A stretch of DNA of 50,594 nt from an uncultured Clostridia bacterium (lineage in GTDB: Bacteria; Bacillota; Clostridia; Christensenellales; UBA1242): positions 1 through 50,594 of the forward strand of contig CALVYR010000004.1 of assembly GCA_944372325.1 (NCBI GenBank). The letters run 5' to 3'. Both the position numbers and the translations under genes were made by a program. Under the pieces are notes generated by a model. The model searched no databases, had not been told where the DNA came from, and saw only the letters and a list, made by a program, of their open reading frames with translations. Shown here piece after piece: positions 16,356-25,791 of this stretch (its first letter is position 1; the number at the start of each line of letters is the position of its first letter).

Positions 16356-18951
16356 TAGAGAAAAGCTTTCTCCAATGATGAAGCATTATCTAAATATAAA
16401 GGATAAATACAAAGATACCATTCTATTTTATAGGCTTGGTGATTTTTATGAGTTTTTCTTTGATGATGCTATAGAGATGTCTAGCGTGCTAGACCTATCT
16501 CTTACAGGTAAGGATTGTGGAAACAATATGCGTGCTCCTATGTGTGGAATACCTTATCATGCTGCTGAAGGCTATATTGCAAAACTAATGAAGCTTGGCT
16601 ATTCTATAGGAATCTGCGAGCAACTTTCCGAGCCTAAAGCGGGAAAGATAGTAGAGCGCGATGTTATAAGAATTGTAACTCCTGGCACTGTAACAGAAGA
16701 TAGCATGTTAGATGAAAAATCTAATAACTACATAGCTTGTGTGACCTTTAACAATAATGAAGGCTTTGGTGTAGCAATAGCCGATGTTACTACGGGAGAA
16801 TTTAATATAGTTGAGTGTCAAAATTTAAACGATTTAGATAATATTATAACTCGAACTACACCTGCTGAAATTATTTCAGATGAGCTTTCCTTAAAATATT
16901 CAAATGAGCTCAGTTCTGTAAGACTGGGTACTGTGCCAAGATTTAAAAAATATTTCGATTGGGCTTTTGTTGAACCTAGAATAAGTGAAAATTTGAGGAG
17001 ACAATTTTCTGAAAATTGTTATTCCATTTATGAGTTAAAAGGCAAGGATGCGGTATGTTCTGCAGCGGGAGCACTACTTGAATATTTAAATGAAACGGAA
17101 AAGGTTGCTCTTCCTCACATAACTAAAATGAGATGGCTAAATGTATCGGAATATCTAATTTTAGATGCAAACACAAGGCGAAACCTTGAAATTGTAGAAA
17201 CTATGCGAGATAGAAGGAGAAAAGGTTCACTTCTTGCGCTTTTAGATAACACTTCTACAAGCATGGGTGCGCGTAAACTAAAAAATTGGGTGGAACAGCC
17301 TTTAAAGGATGCTAAAAAAATAAACTACAGGTTAGATACTATTGAAGAGTTAAATGGTAAAGTAATTTTGCGAGATGCTTTAAGGCTTAAATTAAAAGAA
17401 CTTAGTGATATTGAAAGAATAACTGGCAAAATTGCTATGGATAGAATCATGCCTAGAGATATGGGAAATTTGAGAAAATCTTTCCAAGCCCTTCCTGAAA
17501 TAAAGACGCTTCTAACAACATCAGGCTTTAAAAATTTAAGTGGCCTTGGCGAAGCTATTCCAGATTTTAGCCAGATTTGTGACATCTTAGAAAGAGCTAT
17601 AGTGGACAGCAATATTCCTTTAAATGTTAAGGATGGCGGTGTATTTAAGCCGAGCTATACCTCTGAACTTGAAAGCCTTAAAAACTTATTTGGCAAACAA
17701 GAAAAATATATCCAAGCCTTAGAATCTAAGGAAAGAGAACTTACTGGCATAAAGAATTTGAGGGTTATAAACAACAGAGTTTTTGGATATCTAATTGAAG
17801 TAACAAAATCAATGCTTGATAAAGTTCCTATGCGCTATACAAGAAGGCAAACCACAGCAAATTCAGAGCGTTTTACTACTGTCGAGTTAAAAGAACTAGA
17901 GGATAAAATTTTAAATGCGGGCTCGGAAATAGAAAAACTAGAGCTTGCCCTCTATGCTCAAATAGTAGAATTGCTGAAAGAGAACATAGAAAATTTACTA
18001 AAGCTTGGAAACATAATTTCAGAAGTAGATTGTTTGCTTTCACTATCAACATTAGCAGTAAGAAATAATTATTGCAAGCCCACTATAAACAATAAGATAA
18101 AGTGTATTAGAATAGAAGAAGGTAGGCATCCTGTGGTTGAAGATCTATTAAAACACGATCAGTTTATTAGCAATGACACCTTTTTAAACGGAACCGCAGA
18201 TAAAACTATGATAATTACTGGGCCAAATATGGCGGGTAAAAGCACTTATATGAGGCAAGTAGCAGTTATTACTCTTATGGCACATATAGGTAGCTTTGTG
18301 CCAGCTAAAAGTGCAGAAATTTGTATTACAGATAGAATTTTTACTAGAGTTGGTGCTAGTGACGACTTAGCCTTTGGGCAAAGCACTTTTATGGTGGAGA
18401 TGTCTGAAACTGCAAACATTCTTGCAAATGCCACAGAAAACAGCTTGGTTATTTTAGATGAAATTGGGCGTGGTACTTCAACTTTTGATGGTCTTAGCAT
18501 TGCTTGGGCAGTTGTGGAATATCTTTCAAAAAATATGAGATGCAAAACTCTTTTTGCAACTCACTATCACGAGCTTACAGAGCTTGAAGGCAATCTAGAT
18601 GGCGTAAAGAACTATAAGATAAATGTGAAAGAAATAAATGGAAGCATTGTCTTTTTAAGAAAAGTTGTTAGAGGTGGAGCGAATAAGAGTTTTGGTATAG
18701 AGGTTGCCTCGCTAGCAGGGCTTCCTAAAGAGGTAATAAAGCGTGCTAAAGAAATAAGTAGAGCTTTAGAGCAAGTTGATGTAAACAAAAATTTAGTTAA
18801 AGAAGTGGAGAGTGTAAACCCTGAAGCTGAAAAACGAAATAAAAATGTTACGGAAATAATGGGGATTCTTAACGATTTGAATATAGAGAAGATGACACCA
18901 CTCAGTGCATTTGAAATTTTAAATGATTTAATAACAAAGGCAAAAGGATAA
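16342..18951 (+). CDS. mutS: DNA mismatch repair protein MutS
   Basis: This 869-residue mismatch sensor is complete. The mismatch-reading Phe35-Tyr36-Glu37 is in LGDFYEFFFDDA, followed by connector, lever and clamp domains. The ATPase has Walker A GPNMAGKST (~627) and Walker B VILDEIGRGTS. The length is normal for MutS1. It starts inside miaB with AAGGAT as ribosome site and is followed four bases later by mutL. It recruits MutL to mismatches after replication. Confidence 0.97.
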   Translation: MEIIDREKLSPMMKHYLNIKDKYKDTILFYRLGDFYEFFFDDAIEMSSVLDLSLTGKDCGNNMRAPMCGIPYHAAEGYIAKLMKLGYSIGICEQLSEPKAGKIVERDVIRIVTPGTVTEDSMLDEKSNNYIACVTFNNNEGFGVAIADVTTGEFNIVECQNLNDLDNIITRTTPAEIISDELSLKYSNELSSVRLGTVPRFKKYFDWAFVEPRISENLRRQFSENCYSIYELKGKDAVCSAAGALLEYLNETEKVALPHITKMRWLNVSEYLILDANTRRNLEIVETMRDRRRKGSLLALLDNTSTSMGARKLKNWVEQPLKDAKKINYRLDTIEELNGKVILRDALRLKLKELSDIERITGKIAMDRIMPRDMGNLRKSFQALPEIKTLLTTSGFKNLSGLGEAIPDFSQICDILERAIVDSNIPLNVKDGGVFKPSYTSELESLKNLFGKQEKYIQALESKERELTGIKNLRVINNRVFGYLIEVTKSMLDKVPMRYTRRQTTANSERFTTVELKELEDKILNAGSEIEKLELALYAQIVELLKENIENLLKLGNIISEVDCLLSLSTLAVRNNYCKPTINNKIKCIRIEEGRHPVVEDLLKHDQFISNDTFLNGTADKTMIITGPNMAGKSTYMRQVAVITLMAHIGSFVPAKSAEICITDRIFTRVGASDDLAFGQSTFMVEMSETANILANATENSLVILDEIGRGTSTFDGLSIAWAVVEYLSKNMRCKTLFATHYHELTELEGNLDGVKNYKINVKEINGSIVFLRKVVRGGANKSFGIEVASLAGLPKEVIKRAKEISRALEQVDVNKNLVKEVESVNPEAEKRNKNVTEIMGILNDLNIEKMTPLSAFEILNDLITKAKG

Positions 18952-18955
18952 GTTT

Positions 18956-20812
18956 ATGAGTAAAATTAATATTCTAGATAGATTTGTCAGCAACAGAATT
19001 TCTGCGGGCGAGGTTGTAGAAAAACCATTGTCTGTAGTAAAGGAACTTGTTGAAAATAGTATAGATGCGGGTGCTGATAAGATTACAATAGAAATTGAAG
19101 AGGGTGGTATAAAAGCTATATCCATTCAAGATAACGGCTCTGGCATTGAAAAAGAGGATATAAAGCTTGCCTTTATGCCTCATGCAACAAGTAAAATAAA
19201 AACTGTAGAAGATTTAGACCAAATTGGAACTTTAGGTTTTAGAGGAGAGGCGTTAGCCAGCATTGCATCTGTTGCTCAAGTTGAGATGATGTCTAAAACG
19301 CCTAATTCAGAACTTGGGGCTACTATTAAAATAGATGGTGGAGAGTTTGGAGAAGTGGGTGAAACCGCTATGAATAATGGCACTAAAATAGTGGTTAAAA
19401 ACTTATTTTTCAACACTCCTGCTAGGCGTAAATTTTTAAGAAAACCTAAAACTGAAGAGGGCGATATAACAGATCTTATTGAAAAGATAATTTTAGCAAA
19501 TCCTACACTTCAGATAAGATATATAATTGATGGAAAAATAAATTATGATACTACAGGTGGTGGTTTATACGCAAACATATATACTATATATGGTAAGGAA
19601 ACCATAGATAACATTATAGAAATAAACTTTGAACGAGAAGGCTATAGGCTTACTGGCTATATAGGAAAGCCAGAAATATCAAAGGCTAATAGAACTTATC
19701 AAACGCTTATTGTAAATGGAAGAGTTGTTAAAAATGCCTTTATTTCTAATGCTATCCAAGAGGTTTATGAAAACTTTTTAATGAAGAACAAATTTCCATT
19801 TTTTGTGTTAAACTTAAGTTTGCCACTCGATAGTGTTGATGTAAATGTTCACCCAAGTAAAATGGAAGTTAAATTTGAAAATTTAGGTTTTATAAGAACG
19901 CTTTTTACAAACGCAGTCTACTCGGCGCTTATGAACGCAAATTATACAAGAAATGTGGAAGATAGTGCTAATGAAAAACCTCAAGCTCAATCTAATGACT
20001 TTGTTTCTAATTTAACTCCTCTTTCAAGCGATGATGGTGTAAGCTATTTAGCTTCAAAAGAAAATATGTTTGGCGCGCAAGAGATAAAAGAGGTTAATTT
20101 AAACTTTGATGAGTCTAGACTAACTGAGTTTACTAATCTTGAAGCAAATTCAAATGAAAGTAGGTTTACAGATTTTGTTTTAAACACTAAACGAAAAAGT
20201 CCGTTTGAAGTTTCTGAATATCAAGAAACAATTGAAAATACTATTCCAAGGGCTAAAATTATAGGAGTTATTTTTAAAACTTATATAATTGTTGAAAAAG
20301 AAAATGACCTTTACATGATAGATCAACATGCTGCTCATGAAAGGGCGCTTTACGATAAGTTCTCTTCAAGTGTGGAAAGAAGTGATGTGTTAAAACAGGG
20401 TTTAATTACTCCGTTTACTTTAAAATTAAACTCGCTTGAATACGATTTCTTTAAAAGGAATTTTTCTGTTTTAAATAGTGTAGGTTTTGATGCGATAGAT
20501 AAAGGGAACAATCAAATAGATATAACGGCAATTCCATATATCTTGCCGTTTGAAAAGGTAGAAGAATATTTTAATTATTTTTTAAGCAATCTTCAAGATT
20601 ATTCAACTAAGGCATCCGATTACTTTAAAGCAGGGTTAATGCAACATGCTTGCAAAATGGCAGTTAAAAGCGGGCAAATTCTTTCAATTAATGAAATTGA
20701 AGCGCTTATTGATGAAATGGAAAAACATGTATTGTTATGTCCACATGGCAGACCTGTTGTAATAAAAATAACAAAATCTCAGATAGAAAAATGGTTTAAA
20801 AGAATTGTATGA
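18956..20812 (+). CDS. mutL: DNA mismatch repair endonuclease MutL
   Basis: This 618-residue GHKL ATPase has ELVENSIDAGA, DNGSGI and GFRGEALASI in the N-terminal half. The C-terminal half carries the metal-dependent nicking motif DQHAAHERALYDKF, the ACKMAVKSGQ segment and CPHGRP. It is thus the endonuclease-type MutL expected of bacteria without MutH. It overlaps miaA by four bases (ATGA). Confidence 0.97.
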   Translation: MSKINILDRFVSNRISAGEVVEKPLSVVKELVENSIDAGADKITIEIEEGGIKAISIQDNGSGIEKEDIKLAFMPHATSKIKTVEDLDQIGTLGFRGEALASIASVAQVEMMSKTPNSELGATIKIDGGEFGEVGETAMNNGTKIVVKNLFFNTPARRKFLRKPKTEEGDITDLIEKIILANPTLQIRYIIDGKINYDTTGGGLYANIYTIYGKETIDNIIEINFEREGYRLTGYIGKPEISKANRTYQTLIVNGRVVKNAFISNAIQEVYENFLMKNKFPFFVLNLSLPLDSVDVNVHPSKMEVKFENLGFIRTLFTNAVYSALMNANYTRNVEDSANEKPQAQSNDFVSNLTPLSSDDGVSYLASKENMFGAQEIKEVNLNFDESRLTEFTNLEANSNESRFTDFVLNTKRKSPFEVSEYQETIENTIPRAKIIGVIFKTYIIVEKENDLYMIDQHAAHERALYDKFSSSVERSDVLKQGLITPFTLKLNSLEYDFFKRNFSVLNSVGFDAIDKGNNQIDITAIPYILPFEKVEEYFNYFLSNLQDYSTKASDYFKAGLMQHACKMAVKSGQILSINEIEALIDEMEKHVLLCPHGRPVVIKITKSQIEKWFKRIV

Positions 20813-21717
20813 TCAAAGATGTAATTATCATAACTGGTCCAACAGCAGTTGGTAAAAGTGAAATTGCTGTGGAGATTGCAAAAACTGTAGGCGGAGAGAT
20901 AATCTCTGCCGATTCTATGCAAATTTATAGAGGCTTGAATGTTGGTTCTGGAAAGATTACGCCTGAAGAAATGCAGGGAGTTAAACATTATCTTTTAGAT
21001 ATTAAAAGTATAAATCAAACCTATAGCGTGGCTGAGTTTTGTGAAGATTGTAAAAAAACAATTAAACAGATTATGCTTAAGGGTAAAGTGCCAATAATAG
21101 TTGGTGGAACTGGGCTTTATATCAAGGCTTTAACTAATGACTATAACTATTTTGGTGTTAAGCGTGATGATGAACTAAGAGAAGAACTAGAAAAATTTGC
21201 GGAAAAAAATGGGCTAAATGACTTATATGAAATGCTTAAAAAATTATCTCCAGTTTTGGCAGAAAAAATTTCTCCAACAGATAAAAAGCGCATAATAAGG
21301 GCTCTTGAAATTTGTAAGAGTAAAAAGCGTGAAATTAAAGTAAACAGCGAGCAATTCACTTATAAGGTTTTTGCATTAAACACTGAAAGAAGTGTTTTAT
21401 ATGATAGAATTAGTCAAAGAGTAAATAAGATGATTCAAATTGGACTTGTTGAAGAAGTTAAAAAACTTGTAGGCGAGGGCTTAACTCGCGATAACCAGTG
21501 TGCTAAAGGTATAGGTTATGCTGAAATTTTAGATTATTTAGACGGCACTTATTCTTTAAGCGAGGCTATTGAAAAGATAAAACAACATTCCAGAAATTAC
21601 GCAAAGCGCCAATTGACATTGCTTAGAGGAATTGCTCCAATATGGATAGAGGCGTTTCCGCGTGAAAATGCAATAAAAGAGATTTTAAAAGAGGTAGAAT
21701 ATGGACTTGATAACTGA
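20809..21717 (+). CDS. miaA: tRNA dimethylallyltransferase MiaA
   Basis: This 302-residue enzyme transfers dimethylallyl to A37 of tRNAs reading UNN codons, producing the substrate of MiaB. The P-loop GPTAVGKS (10-17), SADSMQIYRGLNVGSGK and PIIVGGTGLYIKAL are diagnostic. It is coupled to mutL by a four-base overlap and to ynbB by a 17-base overlap. The usual downstream hfq gene is absent. Confidence 0.96.
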   Translation: MIKDVIIITGPTAVGKSEIAVEIAKTVGGEIISADSMQIYRGLNVGSGKITPEEMQGVKHYLLDIKSINQTYSVAEFCEDCKKTIKQIMLKGKVPIIVGGTGLYIKALTNDYNYFGVKRDDELREELEKFAEKNGLNDLYEMLKKLSPVLAEKISPTDKKRIIRALEICKSKKREIKVNSEQFTYKVFALNTERSVLYDRISQRVNKMIQIGLVEEVKKLVGEGLTRDNQCAKGIGYAEILDYLDGTYSLSEAIEKIKQHSRNYAKRQLTLLRGIAPIWIEAFPRENAIKEILKEVEYGLDN

Positions 21718-22918
21718 ATGTGAAGATAGATTAAAAGAAATTTTTTCATATTACGATGATATTGCACTATATAATACAGAGAAAGTTTTAAAAGCTTTTC
21801 AAGAATGTAAAGTTGCCAATCGTCATTTTTTTGGGTCAACTGGATATGGTTATGGGGATGAGGGTAGAGATAAACTTTGCGAGGCCTTTGCTCATGCTTT
21901 TAAGGCTGAAAGTGCCCTTGTTACGCCACTAATCACTTGTGGTTCACATGCTTTAAATATAGCGCTCTTTGGTCTTTTAAGGCCTGGCGATATAATATTC
22001 TCCATTACTGGCGACCCATATGACACATTAGGCGAAGTAGTGTATGATAAAAAGGGGCTAGGAAGTTTACCAGATTTTGGAATTAAATTTGAAAAACTGG
22101 AATTAAAAAATGGTGAGATAGATGAAAAGAATGCGCTTGAATACATTATAAAAAACACTCCAAAAGTGGTTTATGTGCAGAGGTCTAGAGGCTATGCAAT
22201 CCGTGACGCTCTTTCAGTTGATAAAATGGAAAGTGTGTTTAAAAAGATAAAAGAAATTTCACCCAATTCTTTTATTATGGTGGATAACTGCTACGGCGAA
22301 TTTGTGGAAAAACGCGAACCTACAGAAGTGGGCGCCGATGTTATAGTTGGCTCGCTTATAAAAAATGCTGGAGGTTCACTGGCTCCAACAGGCGCTTACA
22401 TTGCAGGAACTAAAAAGGCGATTGACTTAATATCAAACAGGTTCACAAGTGCATCGTTGGGTGCGGAAGTAGGCAGCTTTGAAATGGGTTATAGGCTATT
22501 TTTCCAAGGGCTTTTTATTGCTCCTCATGTTACAGTAGGTGCAATAAAAGGGATGTATCTGATAGGTGAACTTATGAACAGGCTTGGCTACAATATAATG
22601 CCTAAATCTGATCAAAAGACCTATGATATAATTAAATCAATAGAATTTAACACCCAAAGTGAACTTGTAGACTTTGTTCAAACAATACAGAAATATTCTC
22701 CAGTAGATAGCAATGTAATTCCAGAGCCTTGGGACATGCCTGGCTATACCGAGCAAGTAATAATGGCAGCAGGAACTTTTGTTGGCGGTGCTTCAATAGA
22801 GCTTAGTGCAGATTGTCCAATAAAGAATCCTTACTGGGCATATTTACAGGGTGGTATAACCTATGAACATTGTAAGTTAGTCGCCTACAAATTATTAAAA
22901 AAATTTAGAAAAAATTAG
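21701..22918 (+). CDS. YnbB-type PLP enzyme (methionine gamma-lyase / aluminium-resistance family)
   Basis: This 405-residue fold-type I PLP-dependent protein is of the family found after miaA/hfq in Firmicutes. Landmarks are the N-terminal FGSTGYGYGDEGRD, SALVTPLITCGSHALNIALFG, the VDNCYGEFVE aspartate segment, and the presumed PLP lysine in GSLIKNAGGSLAPTGAYIAG. The true substrate in this family is not settled; the lyase name is inherited. It starts within miaA behind GAGGT and ends the operon at a TAG stop, after which an unusual 73-codon open frame continues. Confidence 0.88.
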   Translation: MDLITECEDRLKEIFSYYDDIALYNTEKVLKAFQECKVANRHFFGSTGYGYGDEGRDKLCEAFAHAFKAESALVTPLITCGSHALNIALFGLLRPGDIIFSITGDPYDTLGEVVYDKKGLGSLPDFGIKFEKLELKNGEIDEKNALEYIIKNTPKVVYVQRSRGYAIRDALSVDKMESVFKKIKEISPNSFIMVDNCYGEFVEKREPTEVGADVIVGSLIKNAGGSLAPTGAYIAGTKKAIDLISNRFTSASLGAEVGSFEMGYRLFFQGLFIAPHVTVGAIKGMYLIGELMNRLGYNIMPKSDQKTYDIIKSIEFNTQSELVDFVQTIQKYSPVDSNVIPEPWDMPGYTEQVIMAAGTFVGGASIELSADCPIKNPYWAYLQGGITYEHCKLVAYKLLKKFRKN

Positions 22919-23140
22919 AGTTTTTTTAAACTTATCAAAAAGTTTATAATAAAAAATAAAATTAAAGAATGTTTTAGTATATTTTATAATAAAATTAAAA
23001 TAATAGCAAAAAAGCTAAACATTAAAGAAATTTTAAAAAACAAATTTAAATTTTTTAAATATTTTAGAAAAATAAAGTATATTTTTATATGCTTTATTTT
23101 TTTATTGCTCCTTAATATTTTTAAAAAATTAAACTCTTAA
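22919..23140 (+). other. AT-rich open frame continuing after the ynbB stop
   Basis: In the same frame as ynbB, 73 further codons after the TAG run without a stop although the DNA is close to 90% A+T. The encoded string is rich in Lys, Phe and Ile and ends in a hydrophobic segment (YIFICFIFLLLLNIF) before TAA at 23138-23140. No ATG, GTG or well-placed TTG start and no ribosome site is visible, so I do not call it a gene. It could be a decayed small membrane-protein gene, a readthrough tail, or chance. Confidence 0.3.
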
Positions 23141-23177
23141 ATAAACTTAAATTAAAATAAATCTTTTAAATTAAAAA

Positions 23178-23224
23178 AAGAACTTTAATTTTTGGATATT
23201 TCCATTACATTAAAGTTCTTTTTA
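23178..23224. terminator. Terminator between ynbB and dinB
   Basis: The stem 23178-23189 (AAGAACTTTAAT) pairs with 23209-23220 (ATTAAAGTTCTT). A T-run follows on the plus strand and A-rich sequence precedes it, so it can end the convergent transcripts from both sides. It lies just before the dinB stop. Confidence 0.75.
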
Positions 23225-23225
23225 T

Positions 23226-24410
23226 TTATCTCAAAAACTCTACGGTTTTTAGACTGCCAGTTTTTATTATGCTTTCGCCGTATTTTGCTCGCAGTATGTC
23301 TAGCGCTAGGCTTAGGGAGCTTTTTTTGTGGCTCACAGGCTCAAACATGGATAACTGCTTTATTTCAACACTACTTAGGCTGGAACAACATATTCTTATT
23401 GCTCTAATCTTTTCTGAAAACTTCCAAAAAGTTCTAAGAAGTGCTAGGGCGTTTTCTGCTATCTCTTTTGTGCTATTTGTTGGCGCCGTTTTATTTGAAT
23501 GATGTTCATAATTAAATTCACAGGTCTTAACTGTTACAGATATGGTTGAGGAAAGCAATTTCTTTTCTCTCAGTCTTCTGCCAACTTCTTCGGCTAGGTA
23601 AAAAACAGTGTCTTGTACTTCTTCTGGGGTGAAAATATCTACTATTGTGGTAGTGCCGTTGCCCACGCTTTTAGGGGCTTCTTCGTCGTACATACTTTTT
23701 ACTGGGTCGTAGTCTACTCCGCGCACTTTTAGGCTTAAATCTCTTCCTACAACGCCAAATTTATGCTCTAATATCTCGGTTGGAATGTGGGCAAGGTCGC
23801 CTATGGTGGTTACGTTCATCTTTTCAAGGTGTACTTTCATTCTTCTACCAATGCCAACAATGCTACTTACGGGTAGTAGATAGGTTAGCGCTTTAAAGTT
23901 ATCTCTTGGAAGGCAGGTTATGGCATCTGGCTTTTTTATATCACTTCCAAGCTTTGCAAAAAGCTTGCTAAAACTTACGCCTATTGAAACTGTTATGTTA
24001 AGCTCGTTTTTAACGCGCTTTCTAATGTCTTCTGCAAGGTTTAAAGCGCCACCGAATAGGTGAGCCGTTTCCGTTACATCAAGCCAGCATTCGTCTATGC
24101 CAAAGGGCTCTATTAGATGCGTGTAAGTAGCGTAAATTTCATGCAGTTTTTTTGAATATTCTTCATAGATATCATGATGTGGAAATATACAGATTAAATC
24201 TGGACATTTTTCCTTTGCCTCCCAAATTGCTTCGCCAGTTTTTATACCGTAAGGCTTTGCTATATCATTTTTAGCAAGAATTATACCCGTTCTCTTTTCT
24301 GGATTTCCAGAAACGGCAAGTGGTTTACCTTTGTATTCTGGATGCAAGGCACATTCTACGGAGGCGTAGAAACTATTTGCGTCACAATGTAAAATAATTC
24401 GCTCTTTCAT
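23226..24410 (-). CDS. dinB: Y-family DNA polymerase IV
   Basis: This 394-residue lesion-bypass polymerase is complete. Catalytic acidic residues are Asp10 in HCDANSFYASVE and Asp106-Glu107 in GIDECWLDV. The usual motif is (Y)SIDE; Gly before IDE is a small variation. Fingers, thumb with helix-hairpin-helix (PVSSIVGIGRRM) and little-finger domains follow. The C-terminus lacks an obvious QL(S/D)LF clamp-binding peptide, though KQLSMFEP near residue 350 might serve. The ribosome site is AGAGGAAT. No LexA box was seen upstream. Confidence 0.92.
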   Translation of the reverse strand: MKERIILHCDANSFYASVECALHPEYKGKPLAVSGNPEKRTGIILAKNDIAKPYGIKTGEAIWEAKEKCPDLICIFPHHDIYEEYSKKLHEIYATYTHLIEPFGIDECWLDVTETAHLFGGALNLAEDIRKRVKNELNITVSIGVSFSKLFAKLGSDIKKPDAITCLPRDNFKALTYLLPVSSIVGIGRRMKVHLEKMNVTTIGDLAHIPTEILEHKFGVVGRDLSLKVRGVDYDPVKSMYDEEAPKSVGNGTTTIVDIFTPEEVQDTVFYLAEEVGRRLREKKLLSSTISVTVKTCEFNYEHHSNKTAPTNSTKEIAENALALLRTFWKFSEKIRAIRICCSSLSSVEIKQLSMFEPVSHKKSSLSLALDILRAKYGESIIKTGSLKTVEFLR

Positions 24411-24440
24411 TTTACTATTCCTCTTATTTTTTGATATAAT
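24411..24440 (+). promoter_or_regulatory. Candidate promoter of the amidohydrolase gene
   Basis: TTTACT (24411-24416), an 18-base spacer and a perfect TATAAT (24435-24440) lie in the divergent dinB-amidohydrolase gap. The leader would be about 27 bases. Confidence 0.4.
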
Positions 24441-24473
24441 ATAACTATTAATTAGACACAGGGAGGCAAGTTA

Positions 24474-25733
24474 GTGAAATATCATTTCTATAATGCAAAT
24501 ATTTTAAGTGAGGGCAAAATATTACATGGCGATGTTGTAGTTGAAGATGAAAAGATTATATATGTTGGAAAAGATATAGCTGTGAAAGCGGATAGAGAAA
24601 TAGATGTTAAGGGCAATGTTTTAATGGCAGGTTTTGTGAACGCTCATGTTCATACGCCAATGACGCTACTTCGAGGCGTTGCAGACGATATGGAGCTATA
24701 TAGTTGGCTCTATGATAATATCTTTCCAGCCGAGCAGAAACTTACCCCAGAGGATGTCTATTGGGGTGAAATGCTCGGCATTGCAGAACAAGTCAGGGCA
24801 GGCATAACAGCCTTTGATGAAAATTACTTTCATTTTGACGCCATAATAGATGCTGTAAAAAAGAGTGGAATAAGGTGTAGGCTTGGGCTACCAGGCAATT
24901 TTAATAGTAAGTCTGCAAAGGAAATGAATGAGTTTTTAGATTTATATATTTCCAAGCTAGATAACAAACTTATTAAGCCTGCAATATACGCCCACTCTAT
25001 TTACACTCTTACTGAGGAAGAACTATCCATACTTGTAGATTATAGTGCAAAACATAAACTTCCTGTGTGTATGCATTTAGCGGAAACTTTAAAGGAGGTT
25101 GGAGATTGCACTGTAAAAAACGAGTGTACTCCACCTGAGTACTTAGAAAAGTTAGGCTTTTTAGACAGACCATCAACCCTGTATCACTGTGTGCATCTAG
25201 ATAAGGATGATATAAAAATTCTAGCGGACTATAACGCAAATGTGGTCACATGTCCATCTAGTAATTTAAAGCTTGGTTCTGGCATTGCGCCAATATACTC
25301 TATGAAAGAGCACGGGCTAAATATTTGTATAGGTACGGATGGCACGGCAAGTAACAATAGCCTAGATATGTTTAAAGAGATGTTCTTAGTGGCTACTTTA
25401 AACAAAGCAACGCTCTATGATGCTTCAATTATTTCAGCAAACGAAGTTTTAGATATGGCAACTAAAAATGGCGCCTTAGCACTTGGCTTTGAAGGGTGTG
25501 GAGATATAATAGAGGGCAATTATGCAGATCTAATCTTGATAGACTTAAACAAGCCTCATCATCAGCCACTAAATAACATTATATCCAATCTTGTATATTC
25601 AGCTAAAAGCTCTGATGTATATTTCACTATGGTAAATGGAAAGATTTTATATGAAGACGGCAAGTTTAATATTGGTGAAGATATAGAAAAGATTTATGAA
25701 AATTGTCAAAAAATAACAAAAAGAATTTTATAA
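24474..25733 (+). CDS. mtaD: MTA/SAH deaminase-type amidohydrolase
   Basis: This 419-residue metal-dependent hydrolase of the ATZ/TRZ group most likely deaminates S-adenosylhomocysteine or methylthioadenosine. Metal ligands are visible: His58 and His60 in NAHVHTPMTLLRG, a histidine in CMHLAE, a histidine in YHCVHLD, and an aspartate in GTDGTASNN. The ADDMELYSWLYDNIFPAE segment is typical of the MtaD group. The start is GTG after a GGGAGG site. Cytosine deaminase-like substrates are less likely but possible. Confidence 0.85.
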   Translation: MKYHFYNANILSEGKILHGDVVVEDEKIIYVGKDIAVKADREIDVKGNVLMAGFVNAHVHTPMTLLRGVADDMELYSWLYDNIFPAEQKLTPEDVYWGEMLGIAEQVRAGITAFDENYFHFDAIIDAVKKSGIRCRLGLPGNFNSKSAKEMNEFLDLYISKLDNKLIKPAIYAHSIYTLTEEELSILVDYSAKHKLPVCMHLAETLKEVGDCTVKNECTPPEYLEKLGFLDRPSTLYHCVHLDKDDIKILADYNANVVTCPSSNLKLGSGIAPIYSMKEHGLNICIGTDGTASNNSLDMFKEMFLVATLNKATLYDASIISANEVLDMATKNGALALGFEGCGDIIEGNYADLILIDLNKPHHQPLNNIISNLVYSAKSSDVYFTMVNGKILYEDGKFNIGEDIEKIYENCQKITKRIL

Positions 25734-25737
25734 TTTG

Positions 25738-25766
25738 TTGCTAAAATTTTTAAACAGTTATATAAT
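25738..25766 (+). promoter_or_regulatory. Promoter of clpC
   Basis: TTGCTA (25738-25743), a 17-base spacer and a perfect TATAAT (25761-25766) lie just after the amidohydrolase stop. The leader is about 20 bases. No CtsR-type heptamer repeat overlaps it. Confidence 0.7.
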
Positions 25767-25791
25767 ATGTGCCAAAAGAGAGGTGATATAA

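Noticed and set aside
22916-22918. TAG read as a sense codon, extending ynbB
   Set aside because: Several clear genes here (spoIIAB, spoVAC, spoVAD, spoVM) end in TAG, so a genome-wide reassignment is unlikely.
24411-24473. LexA/SOS box controlling dinB
   Set aside because: No GAAC-N4-GTTC-type palindrome was found in the gap; the same holds near recA.
25734-25791. CtsR operator before clpC
   Set aside because: No tandem GGTCAAA-like heptamers are present around the promoter.
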